Assembly (NCBI GenBank): GCA_035570275.1
Contig: DATMNI010000100.1
Location: 1 to 64,000 of the forward strand
Source: DATMNI01 sp035570275
GTDB lineage: Bacteria; Acidobacteriota; Terriglobia; Bryobacterales; Bryobacteraceae
Length of the DNA: 64,000 nt
Reading direction: 5' to 3'
The notes below the pieces were generated by a model that made no database searches, was not told where the DNA came from, and was given only the letters and a program-made list of their open reading frames with translations. Made by a program: the position numbers and the translations under genes. Each line of letters starts with the position of its first letter. Position 1 is the stretch's first letter. Of the stretch, positions 42,269-50,944 are shown one piece after another.

Positions 42269-42614
42269 AATGGCGGGGGAGGGGTGCGGGGGAGGCGGGG
42301 GATTGGGGCGTGGCCCACGGGTGATCTGCGATGCCGGCTTCCATCGCCGGCGTGACCTGTGGCGTTTTAGCGCACGGAAATGGCAGCGTAAAATGGCAAT
42401 CATGCCAACGCTTTCAGTGAACAATGGGTATCACCAGCCATTGGACGGATTGGGAAAGATCACAGCGTTTCCGAATCTCAGTCAGAAGCGGGTTACGAAA
42501 GCCACGCGGGAGGCTCTGCGCTGTCGGTTCGGCCGAGCCTGATATATCCCGTTCACTGAAGGATCGGGAATGCTAACACGTTTTGGCCGCGGTAGGCTTT
42601 GCGGCTTTGCCGAC
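42269..42614. other. Gene-free gap with a long-spaced inverted repeat
   Basis: No convincing gene is seen. A short rightward open frame (42270-42542) has no family features. TTCAGTGAAC at 42413-42422 and its reverse complement GTTCACTGAA at 42551-42560 are spaced about 128 bases apart and could be the ends of a small inserted element. No transposase or target duplication is visible. Confidence 0.35.
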
Positions 42615-42966
42615 CTATAGCGGGAGATAGGTTAACTGGTTTTCCCACTCCACGGCGTCAGACGCCGCCCAGATTAAAACCAGCATCTCCACGGCCGCAC
42701 CGACGGGAAAGTCCTGCGGGATCAAGAAAACTCCAGGACTGGGTTGTCTGGACACAAAGTCACGGAAATGGCGTGGCATGGTTCCGTAATCGTGGGACAC
42801 AAGACTCCGGCCTTCCCGGGAGGTCGATTGCCAAAACCTCCGGATCCTCGATCCCCTCAAGTCCGGCGGCTTGGGCACTGCGAAAATCGATGCCGGGTTC
42901 CCGCCGCTTGACGCCGCTGACGATTGCGCGTTTGAGGTCCGCGTCGGCCAGGAAGCGCAGCGTCAC
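42615..42966 (-). pseudogene. DUF5615 (PIN-like) toxin partner, one frameshift
   Basis: GTG 42966 starts VTLRFLADADLKRAIVSGVK, then IDFRSAQAAGLEGIEDPEVL. After one surplus base near 42831 the second frame continues REGRSLVSHDYGTMPRHFRD and PGVFLIPQDFPVG to the stop at 42615. Together this is a complete DUF5615 protein (PIN-like nuclease fold) of about 116 residues, with the acidic D-A-D near the start and S-H-D-Y in the middle. It overlaps the upstream DUF433 gene by 4 bases (GTGA), the standard arrangement of this toxin-antitoxin pair. Both members carry one frameshift. Confidence 0.65.
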
Positions 42967-43278
42967 CTAGCTTGCCCGAAGTGCTCCCTGGATCGCTCGA
43001 TCCGTTCGCGCAGGTCCTTCGAGACGTGCGTTTGGGAACGCCGGGCATCTTCATAGGCCGCCCTTTTCTTTTTCAGATAGGTATCCACCTCGACTTGATT
43101 GCCCAAATAGTATGCAATAGCGCCCATAAATAGCCTCGAGGCTTAGCGTGGGAAAATTGTCGCGAATGGTTTCCGGAGATTCGCCGTCAAGAAATCCGTA
43201 AACAACGGAATCCAGCGACACGCGCGACCCTCGAATGAAATAATTCTCCTCGCGCTGCTCGACGTATTCAGTGGCCAT
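42963..43278 (-). pseudogene. DUF433 antitoxin-like protein, one frameshift
   Basis: ATG 43278 starts MATEYVEQREENYFIRGSRV, then VVYGFLDGESPETIRDNFPT and LSLEAIYG, a DUF433 HTH-type antitoxin. After one surplus G near 43123 the correct frame continues AIAYYLGNQVEVDTYLKKKR and ends SREHFGQAR with a TGA at 42963. As it stands the first frame runs on to an out-of-frame stop at 43051. DUF433 proteins pair with DUF5615 nucleases, and that gene follows with a 4-base overlap. Its start abuts the rightward PIN fragment head to head, leaving no promoter between them. Confidence 0.7.
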
Positions 43279-43690
43279 GGTCGTTCTATCAGTGAGTATA
43301 CCGTTGATTACGCTCGCGGAAATCGAGTACGGAATGGAAGCGAAGAACTGGGGTGCCACGAGTCGCGATCTGATGCGCCGTTTTCTCACACGCTTTACGC
43401 TTCTCCTGCCGGACACTGAGACGGCTCATGTGTGGGCGAGGATCAAGCGCGGCTGTGAAACCCAAGGCCGACCGATCACATTCGCTGATGCCTGGATTGC
43501 GGCCGCGGCCTTGCAGTTGAACGTGCCACTGGTCACCCACAACGCCAGGGACTACAGAGCCGTGGATAAGTTGACGATTCTGACGGCCTCAAGTGCGTCA
43601 TCGACCCGGAAACGCGGCTACTCCGGCAACATGAAGCATGCCCTATCGCTACTTATCATGCACCACCTGCTCATACACTTCCCTTTTTGA
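43271..43690 (+). pseudogene. VapC-type PIN toxin lacking its N-terminus
   Basis: The open frame contains PLITLAEIEYGMEAKNW, HVWARIKRGCETQGRPITFA and DAWIAAAALQLNVPLVTHNA, then RDYRAVDKLTILTA near 43590. These are the middle and C-terminal parts of a VapC PIN-domain ribonuclease, with the second and third acidic sites present. The first 45 or so residues with the first catalytic Asp (M-x-x-L-D-T-N type) are missing, replaced by the start of the divergent DUF433 gene. The last residues run out of frame into the 3' end of rsmI. It is a breakpoint fragment of a lost vapBC module. Confidence 0.65.
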
Positions 43691-44473
43691 TAGACCGCGG
43701 CGCTTGGCCACCTGCTTGATGGCATCCATCTTGGGCGTGCCGGCGCGGACCAGGACTTCCACCGCCTTCGTCACCGGGGTGTCATCCTGCGGAGGCGCCA
43801 GGGCTTTGCCGATCAGCAGCGTCATCTCCCCTTTGATGACGTCGCGCGATTCCAGTTCTGCGCGGATCTCAGCGGCCGTGCCGCGCAGGAACTCCTCGTG
43901 AATCTTGGTCAACTCGCGCGCCACCACCACGGGCCGCGGGCCCAGCACCGTCTCGACCGCCTCCAGCGCATCCAGGATGCGGTGCGGCGCTTCGTAAAAG
44001 ATGAGCGTGGCGTGCTCTTCGGCCAGGGACTCCAGGAGTTTGGCGCGCTGCCCCGGTTTGTGGGGAAGGAAGCCGCCGAAACGGAACGAATCGGTCGGCA
44101 GGCCTGAGGCTGCGAGCGCCGTGAGCGTGGCCGAAGGGCCTGGAATAGGCTGCACCGGGATGTCGTTTTCGATGGCGGCACGCACTAGACGGTAGCCGGG
44201 ATCGGAAACCAGCGGCATGCCGGCGTCGGAGACCAGCGCGATCACGGCCCCGTTCAGCAGGCGGGCGATCAGGTCGCCGGTGCGTTCGGCCTCGTTGTGG
44301 TCGTGATAGCTGATGGTGGGCTTTTGGATCTCGTAATGTTCCAGCAGCTTGTGGGTTTGCCGCGTATCCTCGCAGGCGATCAGGCCGGCTTCGCCCAACA
44401 CTCGCACGGCGCGATAGGTGATGTCTTCCAGGTTTCCGATGGGCGTGGCGACAACGTAGAGCAGGCCGGGCAT
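43649..44473 (-). CDS. rsmI: RsmI, 16S rRNA (cytidine-1402-2'-O)-methyltransferase
   Basis: A 274-residue tetrapyrrole-methylase-fold enzyme. It has the RsmI signatures MPGLLYVVATPIGNLEDITY, ACEDTRQTHKLLEHYEI, ALVSDAGMPLVSDPGYRLV and IPGPSATLTALAASGLPTD, and FYEAPHRILDAL later. It 2'-O-methylates C1402 in the decoding centre of 16S rRNA using S-adenosylmethionine. The ATG at 44473 is preceded by TATACT and six bases, with no ribosome site. It lies downstream of gyrB, separated by a family 2 repeat, and it probably has its own promoter. Confidence 0.95.
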   Translation of the reverse strand: MPGLLYVVATPIGNLEDITYRAVRVLGEAGLIACEDTRQTHKLLEHYEIQKPTISYHDHNEAERTGDLIARLLNGAVIALVSDAGMPLVSDPGYRLVRAAIENDIPVQPIPGPSATLTALAASGLPTDSFRFGGFLPHKPGQRAKLLESLAEEHATLIFYEAPHRILDALEAVETVLGPRPVVVARELTKIHEEFLRGTAAEIRAELESRDVIKGEMTLLIGKALAPPQDDTPVTKAVEVLVRAGTPKMDAIKQVAKRRGLSKREVYEQVVHDK

Positions 44474-44485
44474 GCTTTGAGTATA
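44474..44485 (-). promoter_or_regulatory. -10 box directly before rsmI (leaderless type)
   Basis: Read leftward, TATACT (44485-44480) is followed by CAAAGC and then ATG at 44473. No Shine-Dalgarno is present. Confidence 0.55.
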
Positions 44486-44506
44486 AGCACGGCGGGGTAT
44501 ATAGAA

Positions 44507-44590
44507 GACGGGAAACAGCAGCCGGCTCGCTGCCGCATCGCGGCAGGCGGATTAACAATCCGCCGCAGGTTAACAACCTGCCCCACAAGC
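44507..44590. repeat. Interspersed double-palindrome repeat, family 2, copy 5
   Basis: CCGGCTCGCTGCCGCATCGC is followed by GGCGGATTAACAATCCGCC, then CAGGTTAACAACCTG and CCCCACA. It lies between the end of gyrB and the start of rsmI. Confidence 0.8.
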
Positions 44591-44601
44591 TCCTGCCCCA
44601 C

Positions 44602-47043
44602 TTAGACGTCCAGATTCTTGACGTCGAGCGCGTTCTCTTCGATAAAGCGGCGGCGGCTTTCCACGTCCTCACCCATCAGCGTGGAGAATATGATCTCGCA
44701 CTCGGTGGCGTCTTCCTGCCTGACCTGCAGCAGCGTCCGCTTTTCGGGATTCATGGTGGTGTCGGCGAGTTGCTCGGCGTTCATTTCGCCCAACCCCTTG
44801 TAGCGTTGGACGGAGGCTTCGCGCTTGCCCTCGCTCTTTACATATTCCAGCAATTCAAGCCAATTGGGTAGACTTTCCTTGCGGTCGTTCTTCGAAACCA
44901 CAAACGGCGGCAGATTGAATTTGGCGATGGATCGGGCCAGTGCCCGATAACGCCGGTACTCCGGCTGCGCCAGCAGAGCGATCCCGATGGTGCGTTCGGC
45001 GCCGGTGATATCGCGGAAGACCACACCGTAGGACGAGTGCTCCTCATCGCGCCGGATCTGCGGGTTCAGACCTTTTTCTTGGATGGCCTCGAAAACCGGC
45101 TTGAGGTTGGCTTCTTCCTGGAATTCGGCTTTCGTGTCGACGCGCAGATCGATGTTCGCCAGTACGTCCACGGCTTGTGCCACGCGCAGCCGGCGCTCCA
45201 GCTTGTGGAATGTCTCCTGAAACTCATCCAGGTTCAGCAGGTAGGTGCGCAGTTCCTGGCCTTCCACCAGCGGCCTGACGCCCGAGCCATTGACTGTGCC
45301 GCCGTACTCCAGCGTCAGGTTCTCCGTGGCGCGGCGCATGATCTCCTTGGTGAATTCCTTCTCGTCCTTAATGTACTTCTCGCTCTTGCCCTTCTTAATA
45401 CGGTAGAGCGGCGGTTGGGCGATGTAGACCTTGCCGCGCAGAATCAGCTCATTCATGTGGCGGAAGAAGAAAGTCAACAGCAGGGTGCGGATGTGGGAGC
45501 CATCCACATCGGCATCGGTCATGATAATGATCTTGTCGTAGCGCAGCCGGGAAACGTCGAAATCGTCCTTGCCGATGCCGGTGCCGAGCGCCGTGATCAT
45601 GCAGCGGATTTCCTCGTGGCCTAGCATCTTGTCGTAGCGGGCCTTCTCCACGTTGAGGATCTTGCCCTTGAGGGGCAGGATGGCCTGGAAGCGGCGTTCG
45701 CGGCCCTGCTTGGCGGTGCCGCCGGCCGATTCGCCCTCCACCAGGAAGAGCTCGCACAGCCTGGGATCTTTTTCCTGGCAATCGGCCAGTTTGCCCGGCA
45801 GGCCGCCGGAATCGAGCGAGCCTTTGCGGCGCGTCAGATCGCGAGCCTTGCGGGCGGCCTCACGCGCGCGCGCAGCCTCAATGGCTTTGCCGACGATCTT
45901 CTTGCCCACGGCCGAGTTCTTCTCGAAATACTCGCCGAGCTTTTCGTTGACGAACTGCGTCATCAGCCCGGAGATGTCGCTGTTCAGTTTGCCCTTCGTC
46001 TGCCCTTCGAACTGCGGCTGCGGCACCTTGACGCTGACGACAGCGGTTAGACCTTCACGCACATCGTCGCCGCTCAGGTTCTCCTTCACGTCCTTAAAAA
46101 GACCAGCTTGCTGGCCGAAGGCGTTGATGGTGCGAGTGAGCGCCGAACGGAAGCCGCTTAAGTGCGTGCCGCCATCCACGGTGTTAATGTTGTTGGCGAA
46201 GCTGAAGACGTTTTCGGAGTAGCCGTCGTTGTATTGCAGCGCTACCTCCATGCCCATGGTGCCGTTCGGCATCTCGCGTTCGGCTTCGAACTGGATGGGC
46301 TTCTCGTGCAGCACCTGTTTGCCTTTGTTGAGGTGCTTGATGAATTCGGAGATGCCGCCGGAGTACATGAACTCGGAGACCTTTTCGGGATCCACGCGTT
46401 CATCCGTGAGTGTGATCTTAAGGCCTTTGTTCAAGAACGCCAACTCGCGCAAGCGCTGGGCCAGCGTATCGTAGTTGAACACGGTGGCTTCCATGATGGT
46501 GGTGTCGGGTTTGAACGTGACCCGCGTTCCGGTTTTGCGGCCCGCGCGGCCGGCCTTTTGCAGCGGCGCTTTGGGAACGCCGCAGGCATATTCCTGCTGC
46601 CAGGTGTAACCTTCGCGCCAGATCTCAAGCTCCAGCCGCTCAGAGAGCGCGTTGACGCAGCTCACACCCACACCGTGCAGGCCGCCCGATACCTTGTAAC
46701 TTTTGGAATCGAACTTGCCGCCGGCATGCAATTTGGTCATGACCACTTGCGCCGCCGAGACGCCTTCGTCTTCGTGCAGGTCCACCGGTATGCCGCGGCC
46801 GTTATCGACCACGGTGACCGAGTTGTCATCGTGGATGGTAACGGTTACTTCGTTGGCATGTCCGGCCAGAGCCTCGTCCACGGAGTTGTCCACAACCTCA
46901 TAGACCAGGTGGTGCAGGCCCATCTCACCAGTGGAACCGATGTACATGGCGGGGCGCAGACGTACCGCTTCGAGCCCTTCCAGCACTTTGATACTAGTGG
47001 AATCGTAAACCCCGCTGTCCCCTGTATTCAATTCGTTAGCCAT
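44602..47043 (-). CDS. gyrB: GyrB, DNA gyrase subunit B
   Basis: An 813-residue ATPase subunit of DNA gyrase. The GHKL ATP site is clear (EVVDNSVDEALAGHA, VVDNGRGIPVD, GGLHGVGVSCVNALS). The TOPRIM region has EGESAGGTAKQGR and IIIMTDADVDGSHIRTLLL. The C-terminal GyrA-interaction region ends with QRYKGLGEMNAEQLADTTMN. ATG 47043 has AAGGA upstream. With GyrA (not in the window) it introduces negative supercoils. It lies 44 bases downstream of dnaN and is probably co-transcribed with it, the usual origin-proximal order. Confidence 0.98.
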   Translation of the reverse strand: MANELNTGDSGVYDSTSIKVLEGLEAVRLRPAMYIGSTGEMGLHHLVYEVVDNSVDEALAGHANEVTVTIHDDNSVTVVDNGRGIPVDLHEDEGVSAAQVVMTKLHAGGKFDSKSYKVSGGLHGVGVSCVNALSERLELEIWREGYTWQQEYACGVPKAPLQKAGRAGRKTGTRVTFKPDTTIMEATVFNYDTLAQRLRELAFLNKGLKITLTDERVDPEKVSEFMYSGGISEFIKHLNKGKQVLHEKPIQFEAEREMPNGTMGMEVALQYNDGYSENVFSFANNINTVDGGTHLSGFRSALTRTINAFGQQAGLFKDVKENLSGDDVREGLTAVVSVKVPQPQFEGQTKGKLNSDISGLMTQFVNEKLGEYFEKNSAVGKKIVGKAIEAARAREAARKARDLTRRKGSLDSGGLPGKLADCQEKDPRLCELFLVEGESAGGTAKQGRERRFQAILPLKGKILNVEKARYDKMLGHEEIRCMITALGTGIGKDDFDVSRLRYDKIIIMTDADVDGSHIRTLLLTFFFRHMNELILRGKVYIAQPPLYRIKKGKSEKYIKDEKEFTKEIMRRATENLTLEYGGTVNGSGVRPLVEGQELRTYLLNLDEFQETFHKLERRLRVAQAVDVLANIDLRVDTKAEFQEEANLKPVFEAIQEKGLNPQIRRDEEHSSYGVVFRDITGAERTIGIALLAQPEYRRYRALARSIAKFNLPPFVVSKNDRKESLPNWLELLEYVKSEGKREASVQRYKGLGEMNAEQLADTTMNPEKRTLLQVRQEDATECEIIFSTLMGEDVESRRRFIEENALDVKNLDV

Positions 47044-47087
47044 ATTTCCTTACTGATCTTTCAACTGTTTCTTGTGAATCAGCCCGG

Positions 47088-48206
47088 TCAAATTCGCATC
47101 GGCATGACTACATACCGGTACTGATCGGGAATGCTGTCACCGGCCGGCCGCAATTCGCCGGCGCTCTTTTGGTCCTTCAGCTCAAATGCTATCTTGTCCT
47201 GCGAAATAGCCCGCAGGAAATCGAGCAGGTACTGCGCGTTGAAGCCGATCTCAAGATCGGGTCCCTGATATTCGCTGGGCACGCTCTCTTCGCTCTCACC
47301 GGTCTCTACCGACGACGAGAAGACGCGGACTTCGCCGGTGGCGAACTGAATGCGGATGGCCCGGGAGCGCTCATCGGCAAATTGCGCCACACGCTCAATC
47401 GCGGAGCGGATTTCGTTTCTCTCGAGCGTAGCGGTGTGCTGGTGATCCTTGGGCAGGACGCGTTCGTAATCCGGGAAGTTGCCGGTGAGTTTCCGGGTGA
47501 TCAGCAAACGATGACCAACCCGGAAGAACAAGTGATTCTCATCGCCGGCAAAGACCGCCTTGCCTTCCCCATCGGCGTCATCTGCCAGCTTCATCAATTC
47601 CGCCATGGCCTTTTTCGGAACCAGGGCACGGAAAGGCTTGTCCAGATTTCCGCTTTGCTCCGGTTTGGCCTGCACGTAGGCCAGACGATGGCCATCCGTG
47701 GCCACCATGGTAAGGCCCTCGGGCCGCATCAGCAGCAGGGCGCCATTCAGCGTGAAGCGGGACTCCTCCAGGGAAATCGCAAAGGAAGTCCGCGCGATCA
47801 TGGTCGCCAGTACTTTTATGGGGATTTCCGTGATTGGCTCGGGCATCGGCGGCAGTTCCGGAAAACTCTCGCGCGACATGCCAGCGATGCGGGTTCGGGA
47901 GCGGCCGCTGTTGATGGTGGCCCAATGGTTGTCCAGGAACTTCATGTTCACGTCGCCCTCAGGCAACAACCGGGCGTAATCGAGGAGTTTTCTGGCGGGC
48001 ACCGTGCCGGCGCCTTCCTTCTTCACGATAGCCGGGCAGGAACAGCGGATTCCCAACTCCAGATCTGTCGCCGTCAGAATGACTCGTTCTCCAACCGCTT
48101 CCAGCAGCACATTCGAGAGGATCGGGATGGTGGTTTTTTTCTCGACCACGCCCTGGGACAGGCTCAGTTCGCGTACCAGATCGCTCTTGTTGACGGTGAA
48201 TTCCAT
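47088..48206 (-). CDS. dnaN: DnaN, DNA polymerase III sliding clamp (beta subunit)
   Basis: A 372-residue beta clamp of standard length with three repeated processivity folds. It starts MEFTVNKSDLVRELSLSQGV with GGAG upstream, and it ends IPDQYRYVVMPMRI, the family's typical C-terminus. Other matches are TTIPILSNVLLEAVGERVI and FRALVPKKAMAELMKL. The dimer encircles DNA and tethers polymerase III and repair factors. It lies 233 bases downstream of dnaA; that gap contains a perfect DnaA box. Confidence 0.98.
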   Translation of the reverse strand: MEFTVNKSDLVRELSLSQGVVEKKTTIPILSNVLLEAVGERVILTATDLELGIRCSCPAIVKKEGAGTVPARKLLDYARLLPEGDVNMKFLDNHWATINSGRSRTRIAGMSRESFPELPPMPEPITEIPIKVLATMIARTSFAISLEESRFTLNGALLLMRPEGLTMVATDGHRLAYVQAKPEQSGNLDKPFRALVPKKAMAELMKLADDADGEGKAVFAGDENHLFFRVGHRLLITRKLTGNFPDYERVLPKDHQHTATLERNEIRSAIERVAQFADERSRAIRIQFATGEVRVFSSSVETGESEESVPSEYQGPDLEIGFNAQYLLDFLRAISQDKIAFELKDQKSAGELRPAGDSIPDQYRYVVMPMRI

Positions 48207-48439
48207 GGCCTCTGCTCCTATTGCTTATCTGTAATATCTATATGCACTATAAGAACCGCATTCATAGGGCCTGTGCAAAGTGTTGAAGGTTACCTAAAGT
48301 ATACTAAACTCAACTACTTTTGGCTAGGAGAAGTTGAGGAATGCGGGCTTGAAAAAATGCCCAAATCCCCGGTTCGGCCAGGTTTTGCACATTTACCATA
48401 AAGCCTGGTTTGGGGAGGCTGTGGATAATTATTACAAGT
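48207..48439. other. AT-richer dnaA-dnaN gap with a DnaA box (oriC candidate)
   Basis: This 233-base gap is clearly less GC-rich than its surroundings. It contains a perfect DnaA box on the reverse strand (TGTGGATAA at 48420-48428) and a one-mismatch box TTTTGCACA at 48383-48391. A TATAA-rich stretch lies at about 48230-48250, with more A/T-rich sequence at 48295-48345. It could be the origin, a regulatory site for dnaN, or both. The other candidate is upstream of dnaA. Confidence 0.45.
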
Positions 48440-49753
48440 TCAGTGTAATGAGTCCATTAGGCTGTGGAGGAGCCTGTTCAATTCGGGATCTATATGACGC
48501 TCCTTGTCGATTTTGTTTATGGAGTGGATGACGGTGGTGTGGTGCTTGCCGCCGAAAGCCCGTCCGATTTCCGGAAGAGAGGCATTGGTTAGCTCTTTCA
48601 CCAGGTACATGGCCACCTGGCGGGGGTACACCACTTTCTTGGTATTGCTCTTTTCCTTGAGTTGGGTTTGCTTGATCTGGAACTTCTCGGCCACGGCTTT
48701 CTGAATCGCATCGATGGTCACACGGCGATCCTGCACGTGGACCATGTGCTTCAAAATCTGCTGCGCCATGTGAAGGTGAATGGGAGTACCGGTCAGGGAC
48801 GAGTAAGCGATCAGCTTGATCAGGGCACCCTCCAGTTCCCGAATGTTCCCCTTGGTCTTCGAGGCCATGAATGTCCGAACGTCGTCCGGCAACTGGACTC
48901 CATCCTCCTCCGCCTTCTTGTCCAGGATGGCCATTTTGGTTTCCAGGTCCGGCGGTTGGATGTCGGCCATGAGTCCCCATTCGAATCTCGACCGCAGGCG
49001 GTCCAGGAGGCCCGGGATGTCCTTGGGGGGCGAATCGCTGGAGAGCACGATCTGCTTCTGGTGGTCGTGCAGCTCATTAAAGGTGTGAAAAAGTTCCTCC
49101 TGGGTACGCTCTTTGTTTCCAATCAGTTGGATATCATCGATCAGCAAAACGTCAGCTTCCCGGTAGCGCTGGTGAAAGTGCTGCATACGTTCCGTCCGGA
49201 TGCAGGCAATCATCTCGTTCATAAAGCGTTCGCTGGAGGTGTATACCACGCGCATGGCGCCAAAACGGTCCATCAGCGACCGCCCGATGGCATGCATCAG
49301 GTGGGTCTTTCCCATGCCCACCCCGCCGTACAAAAACAGCGGATTGTAGCTGCGCGACGGATTGGTAGCAACCGACTGCGCCGCGGCATGAGCGAACTGG
49401 TTGCAATTCCCCACTACGAATGAATCAAACGTGAATTTGGGATTCAGCAAGCTGGTGGTTGAGTCAACCTCGTTGCCATTTTCCACGGCAGCCAACGCCT
49501 GGTTTTGTTTGCCTCGGGTTACCGCCGATTCGTAGCTCACGTGGCGTACGGGAAGCGCCATCTCCTGGATGCCGGCCCGGATCAGAGTGGAGTATTCGGT
49601 TTCCAGCCACGTCCGCGTTTCACGATCCGGTACGGATACGAACAGTGTTTCCGCTTCCAAACTCAGGAAAGACGCGCCTTTGAGCCAGTTAGCATAACTT
49701 TCCGGGCTGACCCGGGTCTGCAGATAATTTCGGATTTGCTCCCAATAATTCAT
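48440..49753 (-). CDS. dnaA: DnaA, chromosomal replication initiator
   Basis: A 437-residue DnaA. ATG 49753 gives MNYWEQIRNYLQTRVSPESY, the normal N-terminal domain I; an in-frame GTG four codons upstream is possible. Domain III has Walker A GGVGMGKTHLMHAIG, Walker B VLLIDDIQLIGNKERTQEEL and sensor 2 near GNIRELEGALIKLIAYSSL. Domain IV carries the DNA-binding signature GRAFGGKHHTTVIHSINKI. DnaA-ATP binds DnaA boxes and melts the origin. Two boxes lie directly upstream, which also suggests autoregulation. Confidence 0.98.
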   Translation of the reverse strand: MNYWEQIRNYLQTRVSPESYANWLKGASFLSLEAETLFVSVPDRETRTWLETEYSTLIRAGIQEMALPVRHVSYESAVTRGKQNQALAAVENGNEVDSTTSLLNPKFTFDSFVVGNCNQFAHAAAQSVATNPSRSYNPLFLYGGVGMGKTHLMHAIGRSLMDRFGAMRVVYTSSERFMNEMIACIRTERMQHFHQRYREADVLLIDDIQLIGNKERTQEELFHTFNELHDHQKQIVLSSDSPPKDIPGLLDRLRSRFEWGLMADIQPPDLETKMAILDKKAEEDGVQLPDDVRTFMASKTKGNIRELEGALIKLIAYSSLTGTPIHLHMAQQILKHMVHVQDRRVTIDAIQKAVAEKFQIKQTQLKEKSNTKKVVYPRQVAMYLVKELTNASLPEIGRAFGGKHHTTVIHSINKIDKERHIDPELNRLLHSLMDSLH

Positions 49754-49777
49754 CGTTTTACACACTAATTACGTAGT

Positions 49778-49798
49778 TTTTCCACAACATTTTCCACA
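49778..49798 (+). promoter_or_regulatory. Paired DnaA boxes upstream of dnaA
   Basis: TTTTCCACA occurs at 49778-49786 and again at 49790-49798, in the same orientation and 12 bases apart, within 25-45 bases of the dnaA start. They differ by one base from the TTATCCACA consensus. They may serve origin function or autorepression of dnaA. The remaining ~240 bases up to the tRNA show only a modest A/T-rich patch. Confidence 0.65.
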
Positions 49799-50042
49799 AC
49801 ATAACAGGATCAGGCCGGTGCTTAGAATCAGAAGGATCGCCGGTGAGGCTCCGGTTTTTGCCGCACCTTTTCAAGTAGCCCAAACCCCAGTAGCCGAACC
49901 TGTTTTTGGGGTCAACCGGACCGTAGCATACCACACGCGCAAGCCATTCCAGCAAGTTTATAAACGCCTTCATTTGTGTGACATACCCATAACGTTTGAC
50001 ATCGGTATTGTTTCCGTTGGAAAATGGGGTTTTACGGTACGG

Positions 50043-50118
50043 GCGGGAGTAACTCAGTTGGTAGAGTGCGACCTTGCCAAGGTCGATGTCGCCGGTTCGA
50101 ATCCGGTCTCCCGCTCCA
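50043..50118 (+). tRNA. tRNA-Gly (anticodon GCC)
   Basis: A complete cloverleaf can be folded. The acceptor stem GCGGGAG pairs with CTCCCGC (50108-50114). The D-arm is AACTCAGTTGGTAGAGT. The anticodon stem CGACC/GGTCG encloses loop TTGCCAA with GCC at 50076-50078. The T-arm carries GGTTCGAATCC. The discriminator base is T, and CCA is encoded at 50116-50118. It is 76 nt long including CCA. Confidence 0.97.
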
Positions 50119-50153
50119 TTATTAGCACAGTATACTGCCGGATTCGCCCCGCC

Positions 50154-50804
50154 ATGATTACTCGTTCGGCTGTCGTTCTGCTGTTTGCCCTGCCAGGTTT
50201 TGTGGCTCTGCCAGGTTTCGTGCACGAATGTCTCGCCCAGGACTACAAGTTGGAATCGGGCAGTGCGGCACCGGCTGTTCCACCAGCTTATGCCTCGGTG
50301 ATGGACTCGCAGAGATACAGGGTGGTTGGTCCTAAAGGGCCGTGGTGCGAGGTGTGGTTCCGAAAATCCATCCCGACCGGCCCAAAGTCGACTGATGATT
50401 CGATTGTCCTGCCGATCGCTCAGGGCACATTGTTAGGCGTGCTCAGCTTCCCGGCTCAAGGCGCCGACCGCCGGGGCCAGGTGATCAAACCAGGCCTTTA
50501 CACCATGCGCTACAGCAATTTCCGGGTGGACGGCGCCCATCAGGGCGTAGCTCCTCAACGGGACTTTGCACTGTTGACGCCGATAGCGAGCGATGCCGAC
50601 CCGGCCGCGACCCCCGACTTTGCGACGCTGGTGGACATGAGCCGCAAATCCGGCACTGCCCACCCCGCAGTTTTCTCCCTGGAAACCCCAGCCGGCACGA
50701 CCTTTCCAGCGGTTGCCAAGGAGGGCGAAAACGACTGGGCGCTCAGTGTAAAAGTGGGGAGCCTGAGCCTGGCGATCATCCTGGTGGGTCAAGCAGGGGG
50801 GTAG
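50154..50804 (+). CDS. Exported DUF2911-like protein
   Basis: A 216-residue protein starts at ATG 50154, just after the tRNA. The same frame is open further upstream but overlaps the tRNA, so longer starts are rejected. The signal is MITRSAVVLLFALPGFVALP; a second partial copy of the LPGF motif follows. The body resembles DUF2911 proteins, with WFRKSIPTGPKSTDDSIVLP, then QVIKPGLYTMRYSNFRVDGA and NDWALSVKVGSLSLAIIL. The family is a small beta-sandwich of unknown role, usually exported. No operon partner is evident. Confidence 0.65.
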   Translation: MITRSAVVLLFALPGFVALPGFVHECLAQDYKLESGSAAPAVPPAYASVMDSQRYRVVGPKGPWCEVWFRKSIPTGPKSTDDSIVLPIAQGTLLGVLSFPAQGADRRGQVIKPGLYTMRYSNFRVDGAHQGVAPQRDFALLTPIASDADPAATPDFATLVDMSRKSGTAHPAVFSLETPAGTTFPAVAKEGENDWALSVKVGSLSLAIILVGQAGG

Positions 50805-50944
50805 GCGTTGAGCCAGGCGCGTTGAGCCAGGCTGGCCCAAGTCCGGAACCAATCCCCCGCACACCCGTCTAACCCCCATCCGCTCTGCCGTTTTGGGTAC
50901 GTCCGTTTGCGGCACATCTTTTTGCGGCACTTCAGGGAGGCTCG

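Noticed and set aside
42270..42542. Rightward 90-codon open frame
   Set aside because: The first part is low-complexity Gly-rich and antisense to the promoter of the BNR gene; no ribosome site or family.
49818..50153. Upstream extension of the DUF2911-like frame
   Set aside because: It would read through the tRNA-Gly gene; a signal peptide starts at 50154.
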